Shown: piece after piece, positions 35,290 to 43,205 of the stretch | Layout of the letters: the number at the start of each line of letters is the position of its first letter | How positions within the stretch are numbered: the stretch's first letter is position 1 | NCBI GenBank assembly: GCA_963729365.1 | Contig: CAVSNQ010000017.1 | Span: 682,001-746,000, forward strand | Reading direction: 5' to 3' | DNA from: JASHPR01 sp963729365 | GTDB lineage: Bacteria; Actinomycetota; Actinomycetes; Streptosporangiales; Streptosporangiaceae | DNA length: 64,000 nt | Notes under the pieces: model-generated | Seen by the model: only the letters and a program-made list of their open reading frames with translations | Database searches by the model: none | Told to the model about the DNA's origin: nothing | Position numbers and translations under genes: made by a program

Positions 35290-35979
35290 TCACCTGCTTT
35301 CTTGATGAGCTCCGCTCGGCTGGCCAGCCCGGCGATCCGCGACGCGCCCGGCGTGGCTGCCATTCCACGTGAATCCCAGTTGATCGGCAATGAATAGCAT
35401 GCATAGCTCGAAAGCCCGCGCCGGGTCAACCACGGGATCGGCGAGGGCGATCTGGACGGCCATCCCGTCCAGCAGTGTGGACAGCATGATCGCGAAGCTG
35501 CGCGGCTCCACGTCCCGGAACTCGCCGGCCTCCTGGCCAGCGCGCACCAGCGAGCTGATCAGGTCACGCCAGCGCTCGTCCGCCCGCTCCCGCAGGCCGG
35601 CCACCTCCGCATTGCGCGCGGCCAGGGCCCAGAAATCCAGCCAGAGCGTCCACGAGACGTGCGGTTCGGGGTCCGCCTCGGGGAGACAGCTCATGGCCAC
35701 GATTTCCTCGAGCCGCGCCGCCGCCGTGGGCAGCTCGGCCAGCCGGCGCTGGCCATCGGCGTACCAGGTGTCCTCCGAGTACCTGATGGCCTCGGTCAGC
35801 AGCTGATCCTTGGTCTTGAAGTAGTAGATGACCAGGGCCGGGCTGATTCCGATCCGCTCGGCTACGTCGGCAATCCTGGTGTCGGCGTAGCCGCGGTCGG
35901 AGATGACCTCGAGCGCGGCGCGCAGCATCTGCTCCCGGCGGTGATCGGCGGCGCCCGCAGCCCCAGCCGCATCTGTCAT
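35290..35979 (-). CDS. TetR/AcrR-family transcriptional regulator, probable repressor of the amine regulon
   Basis: A 229-residue regulator. The N-terminal helix-turn-helix domain reads RREQMLRAALEVISDRGYADTRIADVAERIGISPALVIYYFKTKDQLLTEAI, a textbook TetR domain ending in the YYFxxK(D/E)xL block. The ligand domain (SWTLWLDFWALAARNAEV) resembles BetI/PuuR-like TetR_C domains. ATG 35979 has GAGGAA at seven bases and is preferred over ATG 35997 and GTG 36030. Operator 3 lies 67 bases upstream, so the gene is probably autoregulated, and identical palindromes elsewhere mark its likely targets. The effector is unknown; a transported amine or a CoA-ester product is likely. Confidence 0.9.
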   Translation of the reverse strand: MTDAAGAAGAADHRREQMLRAALEVISDRGYADTRIADVAERIGISPALVIYYFKTKDQLLTEAIRYSEDTWYADGQRRLAELPTAAARLEEIVAMSCLPEADPEPHVSWTLWLDFWALAARNAEVAGLRERADERWRDLISSLVRAGQEAGEFRDVEPRSFAIMLSTLLDGMAVQIALADPVVDPARAFELCMLFIADQLGFTWNGSHAGRVADRRAGQPSGAHQESR

Positions 35980-36045
35980 CGCGACGTTCCTCGACATCCA
36001 GCTTCGTTCATTCTGGCCTCTTGTGGACACGGTAGCAGGTTTCTA

Positions 36046-36061
36046 GACTGAACATTCAGTC
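36046..36061. promoter_or_regulatory. Operator 3: GACTGAACATTCAGTC, in the TetR/oxidoreductase divergent promoter
   Basis: Identical to operator 1, including the flanking TA and AA. It sits between the TetR gene (minus strand) and the CrtI-like oxidoreductase (plus strand, start 36125), so one site can control both directions. Confidence 0.88.
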
Positions 36062-36124
36062 AAAGATGTAAGTGCGGCCAGGACAGCCGGCTGGCCGCGG
36101 ACGGAACTCTCGGAAGGCGGACTC

Positions 36125-37767
36125 ATGGCGGCAACATACGACGCCATCGTGGTTGGCGGAGGGCACAACGGTCTTGTCGCCGCCGCTTACCTGGCCCGGT
36201 CGGGCGCCAGGACGGTCGTACTCGAAGGCCGGCCCAAGACCGGCGGCGCGGCGACCACCGAGGCGCCGTGGCCGGAGGCGCCCGAGTTCAGCGTCACCCG
36301 GCTCTCGTACGTGATGAGCCTGATGCCGCCGACCATTATCAACGATCTTGAACTCCCCCGTCATGGCTACAGGATTTACCCGATGGGCCCGTATTACCAG
36401 GCATTCCCCGAGGGCGGGTCGATCAAGTTGTACGCGGACGACGCGCAGCGCAACCACGAGGAGGTGTCCAAGTGGTCCAAGAAGGACGCGGACGCCATGC
36501 CCCGGTGGGACGCCTGGCTGGCCGGCCTGGCCGAAGTGCTCGGCCCGCTGCTGCTCACCGTTCCCCCCGCGATCGGATCCCGCAAGCCGCGCGACCTCGC
36601 CGAGACCCTGCGACTGGCCTGGCGGCACCGGGGCCTGGACGTGCGCACGATCGCGGACGTGACCAGGCTGATGACGATGAGCATCGCCGACCTGCTCGAC
36701 GACTGGTTCGAGTCGTCGCAGGTGAAGGGCGCGCTCGCGGTCAACGGCGTGATCGGGACGTGGCCGGCCCCTACGAGCCGGGAACCGCGTACGTGATGGC
36801 GCACCACTCGATCGGCGACGTCGGCGACGGTCATCTCGGTAACTGGGGCTTCCAGGAAGGCGGCATGGGCGCCGTCTCGGCGGCGATAGAGCGGGCCGCG
36901 CGCAGTCACGGCGCGGAGATCCGCACCGGCGCGAAGGTGACCCGCGTGATCGTCGACGGCGACCGGGCCACCGGCGTGGTGCTTGAGAATGGCGACGAGA
37001 TCCACGCCGGGGTGATCGTCTCCACACTGCATCCCCGCACGGCGTTCCTCGAGCACATCGGCGAGGACAGCCTGCCAGAGGATTTCGTCAGCGACATCGA
37101 GCACTGGAAGTCGCGCAGCGGCGTGGTGAAGATCAACCTGGCGCTGGCCGAGCTGCCCGACTTCACCGCCGATCCCGGCTCTAACCTGCAGGAGCACCAC
37201 ACCGGCTCGGTCGAGATGGCGCCGAGCATGGAGTACATCGAGCGGGCCTTCCAGGATGCCCGCGAGGGCCTGGCCGCGCGCCCGTTCAGCGACGGGGTGA
37301 TACCGACGGCGTTCGACAAGACGCTGTGCCCCGAGGGCAACCACATCATGTCGCTGTTCACCCAGTGGGTGCCGGCCGACTGGAGCGAGGAGCCGCACAC
37401 CGCCGAACTCGAGGCCTACGCGGACCGGATGATCGACTGCTACAACGAGGTCGCGCCCAACTTCAAGGCGTCGATCCTGCACCGCGACATCGTCGGCCCC
37501 TACGAGATGGAGCACGAGTACGGCCTGATCGGCGGCAACATCTTCCACGGCGAGCTGTCCCTGGAACAACTGTTCCACATGCGCCCGGCGCCCGGCTTCG
37601 CCGACTACCGCACCCCGCTCGCCGGCCTGTACTACGGCAGCTCGGCCACGCACGCTGGCGGCGGGGTCTGCGGCATCCCCGGCTGGCAGGCCGCGCGGGC
37701 CGCGATCGCGGACAAGAAGGCGGCGCGGCGGGCCGGTCAGGTCCGGAGGATCATGCGGCGATCATGA
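36125..37767 (+). pseudogene. CrtI-like NAD(P)/FAD-dependent oxidoreductase with a one-base frame break
   Basis: The start YDAIVVGGGHNGLVAAAYLARSGARTVVLEGRPKTGGAA is the FAD-binding domain of the phytoene-dehydrogenase-like family. In this frame translation ends at 36796. A second frame continues seamlessly from about 36763: GPYEPGTAYVMAHHSIGDVGDGHLGNWGFQEGGMG, on to LAGLYYGSSATHAGGGVCGIPGWQAARA, the family's C-terminal signature. The combined length is one base short of 548 codons, and restoring one G in TGGCCGG (to TGGGCCGG) repairs the frame. Such non-carotenoid relatives oxidise or saturate varied small substrates. It has operator 3 upstream, and its TGA overlaps the ATG of the CoA ligase. 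Either inactivated or, more likely, a sequencing slip. Confidence 0.8.
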
Positions 37768-40082
37768 CCATCCGACCCAGCCAGGAACGCGACGCCCCGG
37801 CCGCCCAACCGGACCCGGCTGCGCCGGCCACCGTGGCGCCGCCGCCCCGGCCGCGCGCGGCCGGGGCGGCCCTGACGGCGATGCTGGAGGCCCGCAGCGT
37901 CGCGCTGGTCGGCGCCTCGGCGCGGCCCGGCACGTTCGGGCAGCGGATGGTCGAGGAGGTGGCCAGGAGCCCGTCGCGTCCCGAGATTCACCTGGTCAAC
38001 CCGAGGTACCCCGAGATTGCCGGCCGAAGCTGCGTCCCGTCCCTGAACGATCTGCCCGGCCCGGTGGACCTGGTCCTGCTGGCCGTGCCCGATGCGGCGC
38101 TCGAGCAGCAGCTGGCCACGGCCGCCCGGCGCGGCGACCGCTCGGCGGTGATCTTCGGCAACGCCCACGAGGACCCCGCCCCCGCGCCCGAGCGCGGCGC
38201 CGACCCGTCGGCGGGCCTGCTGCGCGACCGCCTGGCCGCCATCGCCAGGCAGGCCGGCATGCAGTTGTGCGGCGCCGGGTGCATGGGGTTCGTGAATGTG
38301 GCCCACGGCCTGCGCGCGATCGGCTACACCGAGCCCGACCCGCTGCCCGCGGGCCCGGTCGCCCTGATCACCCACTCCGGCTCGGTGTTCTCCGCGATGC
38401 TGCGCACCCGCCGGGCGATCGGCTACACCCTCGCGGTCTCCTCCGGCCAGGAACTCGTCACCGCGGCGGCGTCCTACCTTGACTACGCTCTCGGGCTGCC
38501 CGGGACCAGGGTCCTGGCCCTGGTCCTTGAGGCGATAAGAGAGCCCGGCCAGCTCCGCCTGGTTCTCGCCCGGGCCGCCGAACGCGACATCCCGGTCGTC
38601 CTGCTCACCGCCGGGCGCTCGGCCAGCGGGCGGATGATGGTCGCCGCCCACTCCGGCGCGCTAGCCGCTGACGACGGCGGCTGGGAGGCGCTGGCCCGCG
38701 CCTACGGCATCCACCGCGTCGGCGACCTCGCGGAGCTCGCCGACGCCCTGGAGCTGTTCGCGATCGGCCGCCGTGCCGCCCGCCGCAGCGGCCCCGGCGG
38801 GCCGCACGGCCAGGCTGGCCAGCCCGGCATCGCGACCGTGCACGACTCCGGGCTGGAACGCGCCCACGCCGCCGACCTGGCCGAGGACATCGGCGTTCCG
38901 TTCGCCGCCATCGGCGAGGCGACCAAGGCCCGGCTGGCCGGCGTGCTCGACCCGGGCCTGACGCCGACCAACCCGCTCGACGTGTGGGGCACGGGGGCGG
39001 ATACCCGCGGCCTGTTCACCACGTCCCTGCTCACCCTGGCCGAGGACCCGTCGGTGCAGGCGGTCGCCCTCGCCGTCGACCTGGTCCGCGAGCTCGACGG
39101 GGACGAGTCCTACCGGCTGGCCGTGCTGGACGCGGCGGCGCAGACCACCAAGCCCGTGGTCGTGCTCGGCAATCTGGCCGGCGCCGTGGACCTTGACCTC
39201 GCCGCCCAGCTCCGGCAGCACGGGATACCAGTGCTCGAGGGGCTGCGGACCGGCCTGCTCGCGCTGCGGCACCTGCTCGACCACGCCGACCGCTCCCTCG
39301 CTACTGCGCCCGGTCCGCCTGTCCCCGCCCGCGTGCCCGCATCCGCCGACCTGCCCGCATCCGCCGGCCCACCCGCCCGCGCCCAGCCCAGCCGCCGCGA
39401 CCGCGGGAGGGCGCTGCTGGCCGACGGAGTCGCGGCCGGCGCACCGATGCTGGCGCTGCTGAGCGAGTACGGGATCGCAACGGCGGCCGCGCTGCAGGCC
39501 AGCGACACTGGCGGCGCGCTGGCGGCGGCCGAGACGATCGGCTACCCGGTGGTGCTCAAGACCGCCGATCGTGCCATCACGCACAAGTCCGATGTCCGCG
39601 GCGTGGTCCTCGGCATCCCGGGCCCCGCGGAACTCGCCCGCGCCTACGCGGACCTGTCGGCCAGGCTGGGCCCGCTGGTGCTGGTGTGCGAGAGTGTGCC
39701 GGCCGGCACCGAACTGGCCGTCGGCATCGCCCGCGACCCTGACCTTGGCCTGCTAATCGTCGTCGGCGCGGGCGGGGTGCTCGTGGAATTGCTTGCTGAC
39801 CGCGCGGTCGCCCTACCCCCGGTGGATGAGCGGACGGCCCGCCAGATGATCAGCGAGTTGCGGGCCAGCAAGCTGCTGGCCGGGATCCGCGGCGCGCCGC
39901 CCGCCGACCTCAGCGCGGTCGTCCGCGCGATCACGAGCGTCTCCGCGCTCGCGGCGGACCTGGGCGACAAGCTCCTGGCGCTGGACGTGAACCCGCTCAT
40001 CTGCGGCCCAGGCGGCGCCGTGGCGGTCGACGCCCTGGCCGTGCCCACCGACGCTCTGACCAGGTTCAGCGCCGACCTTTGA
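37764..40082 (+). CDS. NDP-forming acyl-CoA ligase (acetate-CoA ligase, ADP-forming type), single chain
   Basis: The 772-residue protein combines the alpha and beta parts of this family. A CoA-binding Rossmann domain comes first (MLEARSVALVGASARPGTFGQRM; HLVNPRYPEIAG), then two flavodoxin-like ligase domains with the phospho-His loop MVAAHSGALAADDGGWEAL. A linker rich in Pro/Ala follows. Last is an ATP-grasp domain (IATAAALQASDTGGALAAAETIGYPVVLKTADRAITHKSDVRGVVLG...LLIVVGAGGVLVELLADRAVALPPV). It interconverts acyl-CoA with acid while making or using ATP/ADP. ATG overlap with the CrtI-like gene places it in the same transcript under operator 3. In this setting it could activate or release the carbon skeleton of the degraded amine. 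Confidence 0.88.
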   Translation: MTIRPSQERDAPAAQPDPAAPATVAPPPRPRAAGAALTAMLEARSVALVGASARPGTFGQRMVEEVARSPSRPEIHLVNPRYPEIAGRSCVPSLNDLPGPVDLVLLAVPDAALEQQLATAARRGDRSAVIFGNAHEDPAPAPERGADPSAGLLRDRLAAIARQAGMQLCGAGCMGFVNVAHGLRAIGYTEPDPLPAGPVALITHSGSVFSAMLRTRRAIGYTLAVSSGQELVTAAASYLDYALGLPGTRVLALVLEAIREPGQLRLVLARAAERDIPVVLLTAGRSASGRMMVAAHSGALAADDGGWEALARAYGIHRVGDLAELADALELFAIGRRAARRSGPGGPHGQAGQPGIATVHDSGLERAHAADLAEDIGVPFAAIGEATKARLAGVLDPGLTPTNPLDVWGTGADTRGLFTTSLLTLAEDPSVQAVALAVDLVRELDGDESYRLAVLDAAAQTTKPVVVLGNLAGAVDLDLAAQLRQHGIPVLEGLRTGLLALRHLLDHADRSLATAPGPPVPARVPASADLPASAGPPARAQPSRRDRGRALLADGVAAGAPMLALLSEYGIATAAALQASDTGGALAAAETIGYPVVLKTADRAITHKSDVRGVVLGIPGPAELARAYADLSARLGPLVLVCESVPAGTELAVGIARDPDLGLLIVVGAGGVLVELLADRAVALPPVDERTARQMISELRASKLLAGIRGAPPADLSAVVRAITSVSALAADLGDKLLALDVNPLICGPGGAVAVDALAVPTDALTRFSADL

Positions 40083-40173
40083 CAGCTCCGGGTTACCCGC
40101 CCCGGCGGTTAATGCTGCCGATCGCGTCGTAGCCGGCCGCATTCTTGCGTGCCCGCCAAGCACCCGGGGCCAG

Positions 40174-40207
40174 CAGCGCCCGGCCCGGGTAACCGGGCCG
40201 GGCGCTG
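40174..40207. terminator. Bidirectional hairpin between convergent genes
   Basis: CAGCGCCCGGCCCGG pairs perfectly with CCGGGCCGGGCGCTG across a GTAA loop: 15 base pairs, very GC-rich. It lies between the acyl-CoA ligase (plus, ends 40082) and the G1-type peptidase (minus, ends 40228). There is no T tract, as is usual for high-GC actinobacteria. Confidence 0.8.
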
Positions 40208-40227
40208 CGTGCCGGTTCGGGACGCGC

Positions 40228-41094
40228 TCAGGTGCCGCGGTTCCAGGTGATGCTGAAGGCCGCTCCGCTGTCGGTCAGCGCCGATGGCGTGGCCATGTCA
40301 TTGCCGGACGAGTCCTGCATGATGATCTCGGTTGTGGTCCACAGCTTGCTCGCGGCCAGTGTGCCGTGCAGGCCGTCGCGGGCGGTCACGTCGGAACTGG
40401 CGAAGTTCACCGTGCCGAAGTCGGCTAGGTTGATCCCGCCGGCGACGGATCCGCCCGGATCCTCTTCGATCGTTTCGGCTGAGTTCCTGTCACAGGCGCT
40501 GCCGCTCGGGCACGGCTGGTCGGTCTGCATGGTGGATCCGGTGGTCTCGTCGTCCAGGAACAGCTGGTACTCGCTGGTGGTGCTGTTGTAGTAGACCGAC
40601 ACCCAGATCTTGTCACCGGGGCTGACCCCGGAGAACACGACGGGGTCGAGGGGATACATCTCGTACCAGGCCTGGTTCGTCGCCGGGCCGCTGCTGGAGT
40701 CGCAGAACGAATCGACGCCCGTCTGCTCGACCGTCGAGCTGCTGAACCCGTCGAGTCCCACCCACTCCGCTGCGTACGTCTGCCCGGCGGATCCGATCGC
40801 CACCTTCGCGCAGTTGATGCTCGGGACGGTGAAAGTGCTCGTCACGTAGCGGAGCGCGACATTTGCCTTGGCGACGGCGGCATAACCCGACCAGTTCTGG
40901 CTGACGTCGGTCGTGTTCCTGGCCAGGTGCGGCAGCACCGTGCGAGGGAGCCGGGCCCCCGGCACGATGTGGAACCCGTGCAGGTGGAGGCTGGGCGTCG
41001 GGGTCCCGGACGCCATGCTTGCCGAGGCGGCGGGTGCCATCGCGACAGCGGCTGCGGCCGCTGCGGCAACGACGATGAGTGGTCTTAGCTTCAC
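40228..41094 (-). CDS. Secreted G1-family (glutamic) peptidase-like protein
   Basis: The 288-residue precursor has a Sec signal peptide (MKLRPLIVVAAAAAAAVAMAPAASAS) and a short propeptide. The beta-sandwich region of G1 peptidases (eqolisins) follows: NWSGYAAV, then AAEWVGLDGFSSSTVEQTGVDSFC with the catalytic Gln. AWYEMYP comes next, and then SAETIEEDPGG with the catalytic Glu. Both members of the Gln/Glu dyad are present. Bacterial members are acid-active or inhibitor-insensitive peptidases, often from acidic soils. It is a single gene ended by the strong hairpin downstream and has no operator of the neighbouring regulon. Function as a secreted acid peptidase is inferred from the motifs. Confidence 0.83.
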   Translation of the reverse strand: MKLRPLIVVAAAAAAAVAMAPAASASMASGTPTPSLHLHGFHIVPGARLPRTVLPHLARNTTDVSQNWSGYAAVAKANVALRYVTSTFTVPSINCAKVAIGSAGQTYAAEWVGLDGFSSSTVEQTGVDSFCDSSSGPATNQAWYEMYPLDPVVFSGVSPGDKIWVSVYYNSTTSEYQLFLDDETTGSTMQTDQPCPSGSACDRNSAETIEEDPGGSVAGGINLADFGTVNFASSDVTARDGLHGTLAASKLWTTTEIIMQDSSGNDMATPSALTDSGAAFSITWNRGT

Positions 41095-41394
41095 AATCGG
41101 GCCCTTCTGCGGGACATCAGGACATTGCGCTGTTTCGAGCTGGTGTCACATTGTGCCGGAGCAGCAGATTGGCCGCGGTGTTTCCGGATAAACGGAACTA
41201 ATGTGGCAGAAGGATGCCGAAATTGTTTAGCGGGACCAGAGTAGTGACCGGGTCAGAAGAGATGAGGGCCCCAAAAGATCAGCGGGATCTGAAAGTGAGC
41301 AGAGTGAAATACGGTGCCAGTGTTAACGAGGTGGCCTGCCCGAGGCGCGGGTAAGCTGCCTCCGCCGTCGGCTCATCCCCGCGGCTTCCCGGCC
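41095..41394. other. Upstream region of the secreted peptidase; AT-richer, no gene seen
   Basis: This gap has noticeably lower G+C than its flanks between about 41110 and 41330, as expected for a promoter region. A small inverted repeat, TTCCG-N6-CGGAA, is seen around 41180-41195. I see no ribosome-site-supported frame. Confidence 0.5.
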
Positions 41395-41489
41395 GGCCCA
41401 GCCCACCGCCAACGCGGCCGGCCCAGCCCCTGTCAACGCGGCTGGCTCGCCCGCCGCCAACGCGCCTGGCCCAGCCCACCGCCAGCGCG
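41395..41489. repeat. Four imperfect tandem copies of a 24-bp unit
   Basis: Units of the type GGCCCAGCCCACCGCCAACG plus a short CGG tail lie at 41395, 41420, 41444 and 41468, with one to four substitutions each. They end 33 bases before the stop of the cupin gene (41522), in an intergenic position. Two similar minisatellites of different sequence occur at 3588 and 47312. Confidence 0.8.
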
Positions 41490-41521
41490 TCGGGCCGATG
41501 ACCGGCTGCGCGCCGGTGCCT

Positions 41522-41872
41522 TCAGAAGATGACGTAGAGCTTGCGGATCGTCTGGTGGATCTGCCAGGTGCCCGCCCAGCCGCGCGGGAAGACCGCCGTG
41601 TCGCCGGGGCCGATCTCCTGCGGCGTGCCGCCGTCGGGGGTGACGGTCATCCGGCCGGACACAATGTGCACGAACTCGTTGGTCTCCAGCTTCCAGTAGG
41701 AGGGCCCCGGCGTGCACTCCCAGACCCCGGTCTCCTGCTCGCCGTCCTGCCACAGGGTGAAGCCGGACGTCTGCATGGGCTCGCCGGTCGCCTCTTCCAG
41801 CGGTCCCCAGTCCTCAAGCTCGGCGGTCGCGGCTTCGGCCAGGAAGGGCGTCTGGGGCGCAGTGTCGGTCAT
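41522..41872 (-). CDS. Cupin-domain protein (Cupin_3/EutQ-like)
   Basis: A 116-residue single-domain cupin. NEFVHIVSGRMTVTPDGGTPQEIGPGDTAVFPRGWAGTWQIHQTIRKLYVIF matches the DUF861-type cupin, whose members are often encoded beside amine- or amino-acid-oxidising enzymes. The metal-binding His pattern is partial, so a binding or isomerase role is as likely as metal catalysis. ATG 41872 follows AGAGGA and lies 33 bases after the stop of the DAO-type oxidoreductase, so both are expected to form one transcript under operator 4. Confidence 0.82.
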   Translation of the reverse strand: MTDTAPQTPFLAEAATAELEDWGPLEEATGEPMQTSGFTLWQDGEQETGVWECTPGPSYWKLETNEFVHIVSGRMTVTPDGGTPQEIGPGDTAVFPRGWAGTWQIHQTIRKLYVIF

Positions 41873-41905
41873 CTGGGTGGTCCTCTCTGCAGGATCAGGA
41901 AATGG

Positions 41906-43114
41906 TCAGCCGCCCGGCGCCTGTGGGGCGCTGGACGGGAACGGCAGCGCGATCGGGTCGGTCGCCAGGCGGCTGTTGCCCTCGGCGTCGAAGCGGTCCA
42001 GGCCCAGCGAGGCCGTGTCCACCACCTCCGAGCTGCCGGTCAGGGCGACATCCGCCGCGGCCTTAGCGACGCCCGGCCCCCACATCATCCCGGCGCCGCC
42101 CGCACTGGCCACCGTCAATCCGTTCAGGGCGGCATCGTTGATGAGCGCGGGCCCGATGATGGGCAGATGGTCGGGGGTGTAATCGATGGTGGCCGCCCAG
42201 ACCCGGCGCAGGCCGAGCCCGCGGGTGACCGGGACGAGGTCGGCGAGACGCGCGCGCATGCTGGCCAGGTACTCGTCGTCCACCCGGGTGGCCGGGCCGG
42301 GGCGCTCCTCCGGATTGCTCATGCCGAACAGCAGCCCCTTCTCCTCGGGCCGCCAGTACAGGCCCGCGGAGAGGTCGAAGACCATCGGAACCCGGGCGGG
42401 ATCCAGGTCCGGGTGCGGCTCGGTCACCGCCACCTGATGCCGCACCCCGCCGACCGGGACCTTGACCCCGGCCAGGCTGGCGACCTCGGCGAGCTCGGGA
42501 CCTCCGGTGAGCACCACCAGCGGGCTGTCGATCCGGCCCTGGCTGGTCTCGACCCCGGTGATCCGCCCGCCCCGGGTGACCAGGCCGGTGAAGGCCGTGT
42601 GCTCGCTGATCATGACCCCGCTGATGGCCAGCGCCACCGCGTAGGCGGTCACGTTGCGGGGCGGGGTGAGGTAGCCGTCTTCCGCGCAGAACGTGCCGCC
42701 CCGGGTGAGCCCGGGCGCGAGCGTGGGGTTGAGCCGGTCGAGTTCGTCCGGCTCGAGCCAGCGGACCGAGAGGCCGAGCGTCTTCTGCATCGTCATGCGG
42801 GCTCGCGCCGCGTCCACGTCTGCCTGCGTGAAACACGGCAGCAGGTAGCCCTGCGGGGTGAACCCGGAGTCGATCCCGAGTTCTTTGCGCTGGCCCAGGT
42901 AGAAACGGCGGGACCACTCGCCGAGCTGGACAGCCCAGATGGTGCCGCCCTGGGTGCGGACGACTCCGGCGGCGCGGCTGCTCGCGCCCTGGCCCAGGGT
43001 TCGTTTCTCCAGCAGGACCACCTGGTCGAGCCCGCTGCGACGCAGAAAGTAGGCGCACCAGGCGCCGACGGTCCCGCCGCCGACGACGACCGCGTCGGCC
43101 GTGGCTGGAAGCAT
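41906..43114 (-). CDS. FAD-dependent oxidoreductase, DAO family (sarcosine/dimethylglycine oxidase-like)
   Basis: The 402-residue flavoenzyme starts ATADAVVVGGGTVGAWCAYFLRRSGLDQVVLLEKRTLGQGASSRAAG, the dinucleotide-binding fold with the usual acidic residue and GxSSRxAG flavin contact. It ends IDYTPDHLPIIGPA...LTVASAGGAGMMWGPGVAKAAADVALTG, the family's FAD-closing motif. Such enzymes oxidise N-methylated or secondary amines. ATG 43114 has GAGG at eight bases; GTG 43120 is too close to that site. Operator 4 lies 25 bases upstream and is shared with a divergent acyl-CoA dehydrogenase. The Rieske oxygenase of the same regulon could supply its demethylated substrate. Confidence 0.9.
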   Translation of the reverse strand: MLPATADAVVVGGGTVGAWCAYFLRRSGLDQVVLLEKRTLGQGASSRAAGVVRTQGGTIWAVQLGEWSRRFYLGQRKELGIDSGFTPQGYLLPCFTQADVDAARARMTMQKTLGLSVRWLEPDELDRLNPTLAPGLTRGGTFCAEDGYLTPPRNVTAYAVALAISGVMISEHTAFTGLVTRGGRITGVETSQGRIDSPLVVLTGGPELAEVASLAGVKVPVGGVRHQVAVTEPHPDLDPARVPMVFDLSAGLYWRPEEKGLLFGMSNPEERPGPATRVDDEYLASMRARLADLVPVTRGLGLRRVWAATIDYTPDHLPIIGPALINDAALNGLTVASAGGAGMMWGPGVAKAAADVALTGSSEVVDTASLGLDRFDAEGNSRLATDPIALPFPSSAPQAPGG

Positions 43115-43138
43115 TGGCACGGCCTCGATTCTGGCCTA

Positions 43139-43154
43139 GACTGAACGTTCAGTC
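43139..43154. promoter_or_regulatory. Operator 4: GACTGAACGTTCAGTC, perfect palindrome
   Basis: All 16 bases are self-complementary. The site sits between the divergent starts of the DAO-type oxidoreductase (43114, minus) and the acyl-CoA dehydrogenase (43206, plus). It keeps the flanking TA and AA seen at operators 1 and 3 and is the best match to the consensus. Confidence 0.9.
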
Positions 43155-43205
43155 AAGCCTGCCTCACTGGAGCTGACCTCCACCCCGCTGGAGCTGAGGA
43201 GCGCG

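Noticed and set aside
33260..35305. Plus-strand frame of 681 codons over the PotC-like and PotA-like genes
   Set aside because: It covers two well-supported genes in other frames and has antisense-type composition; the only sensible features belong to the real genes.
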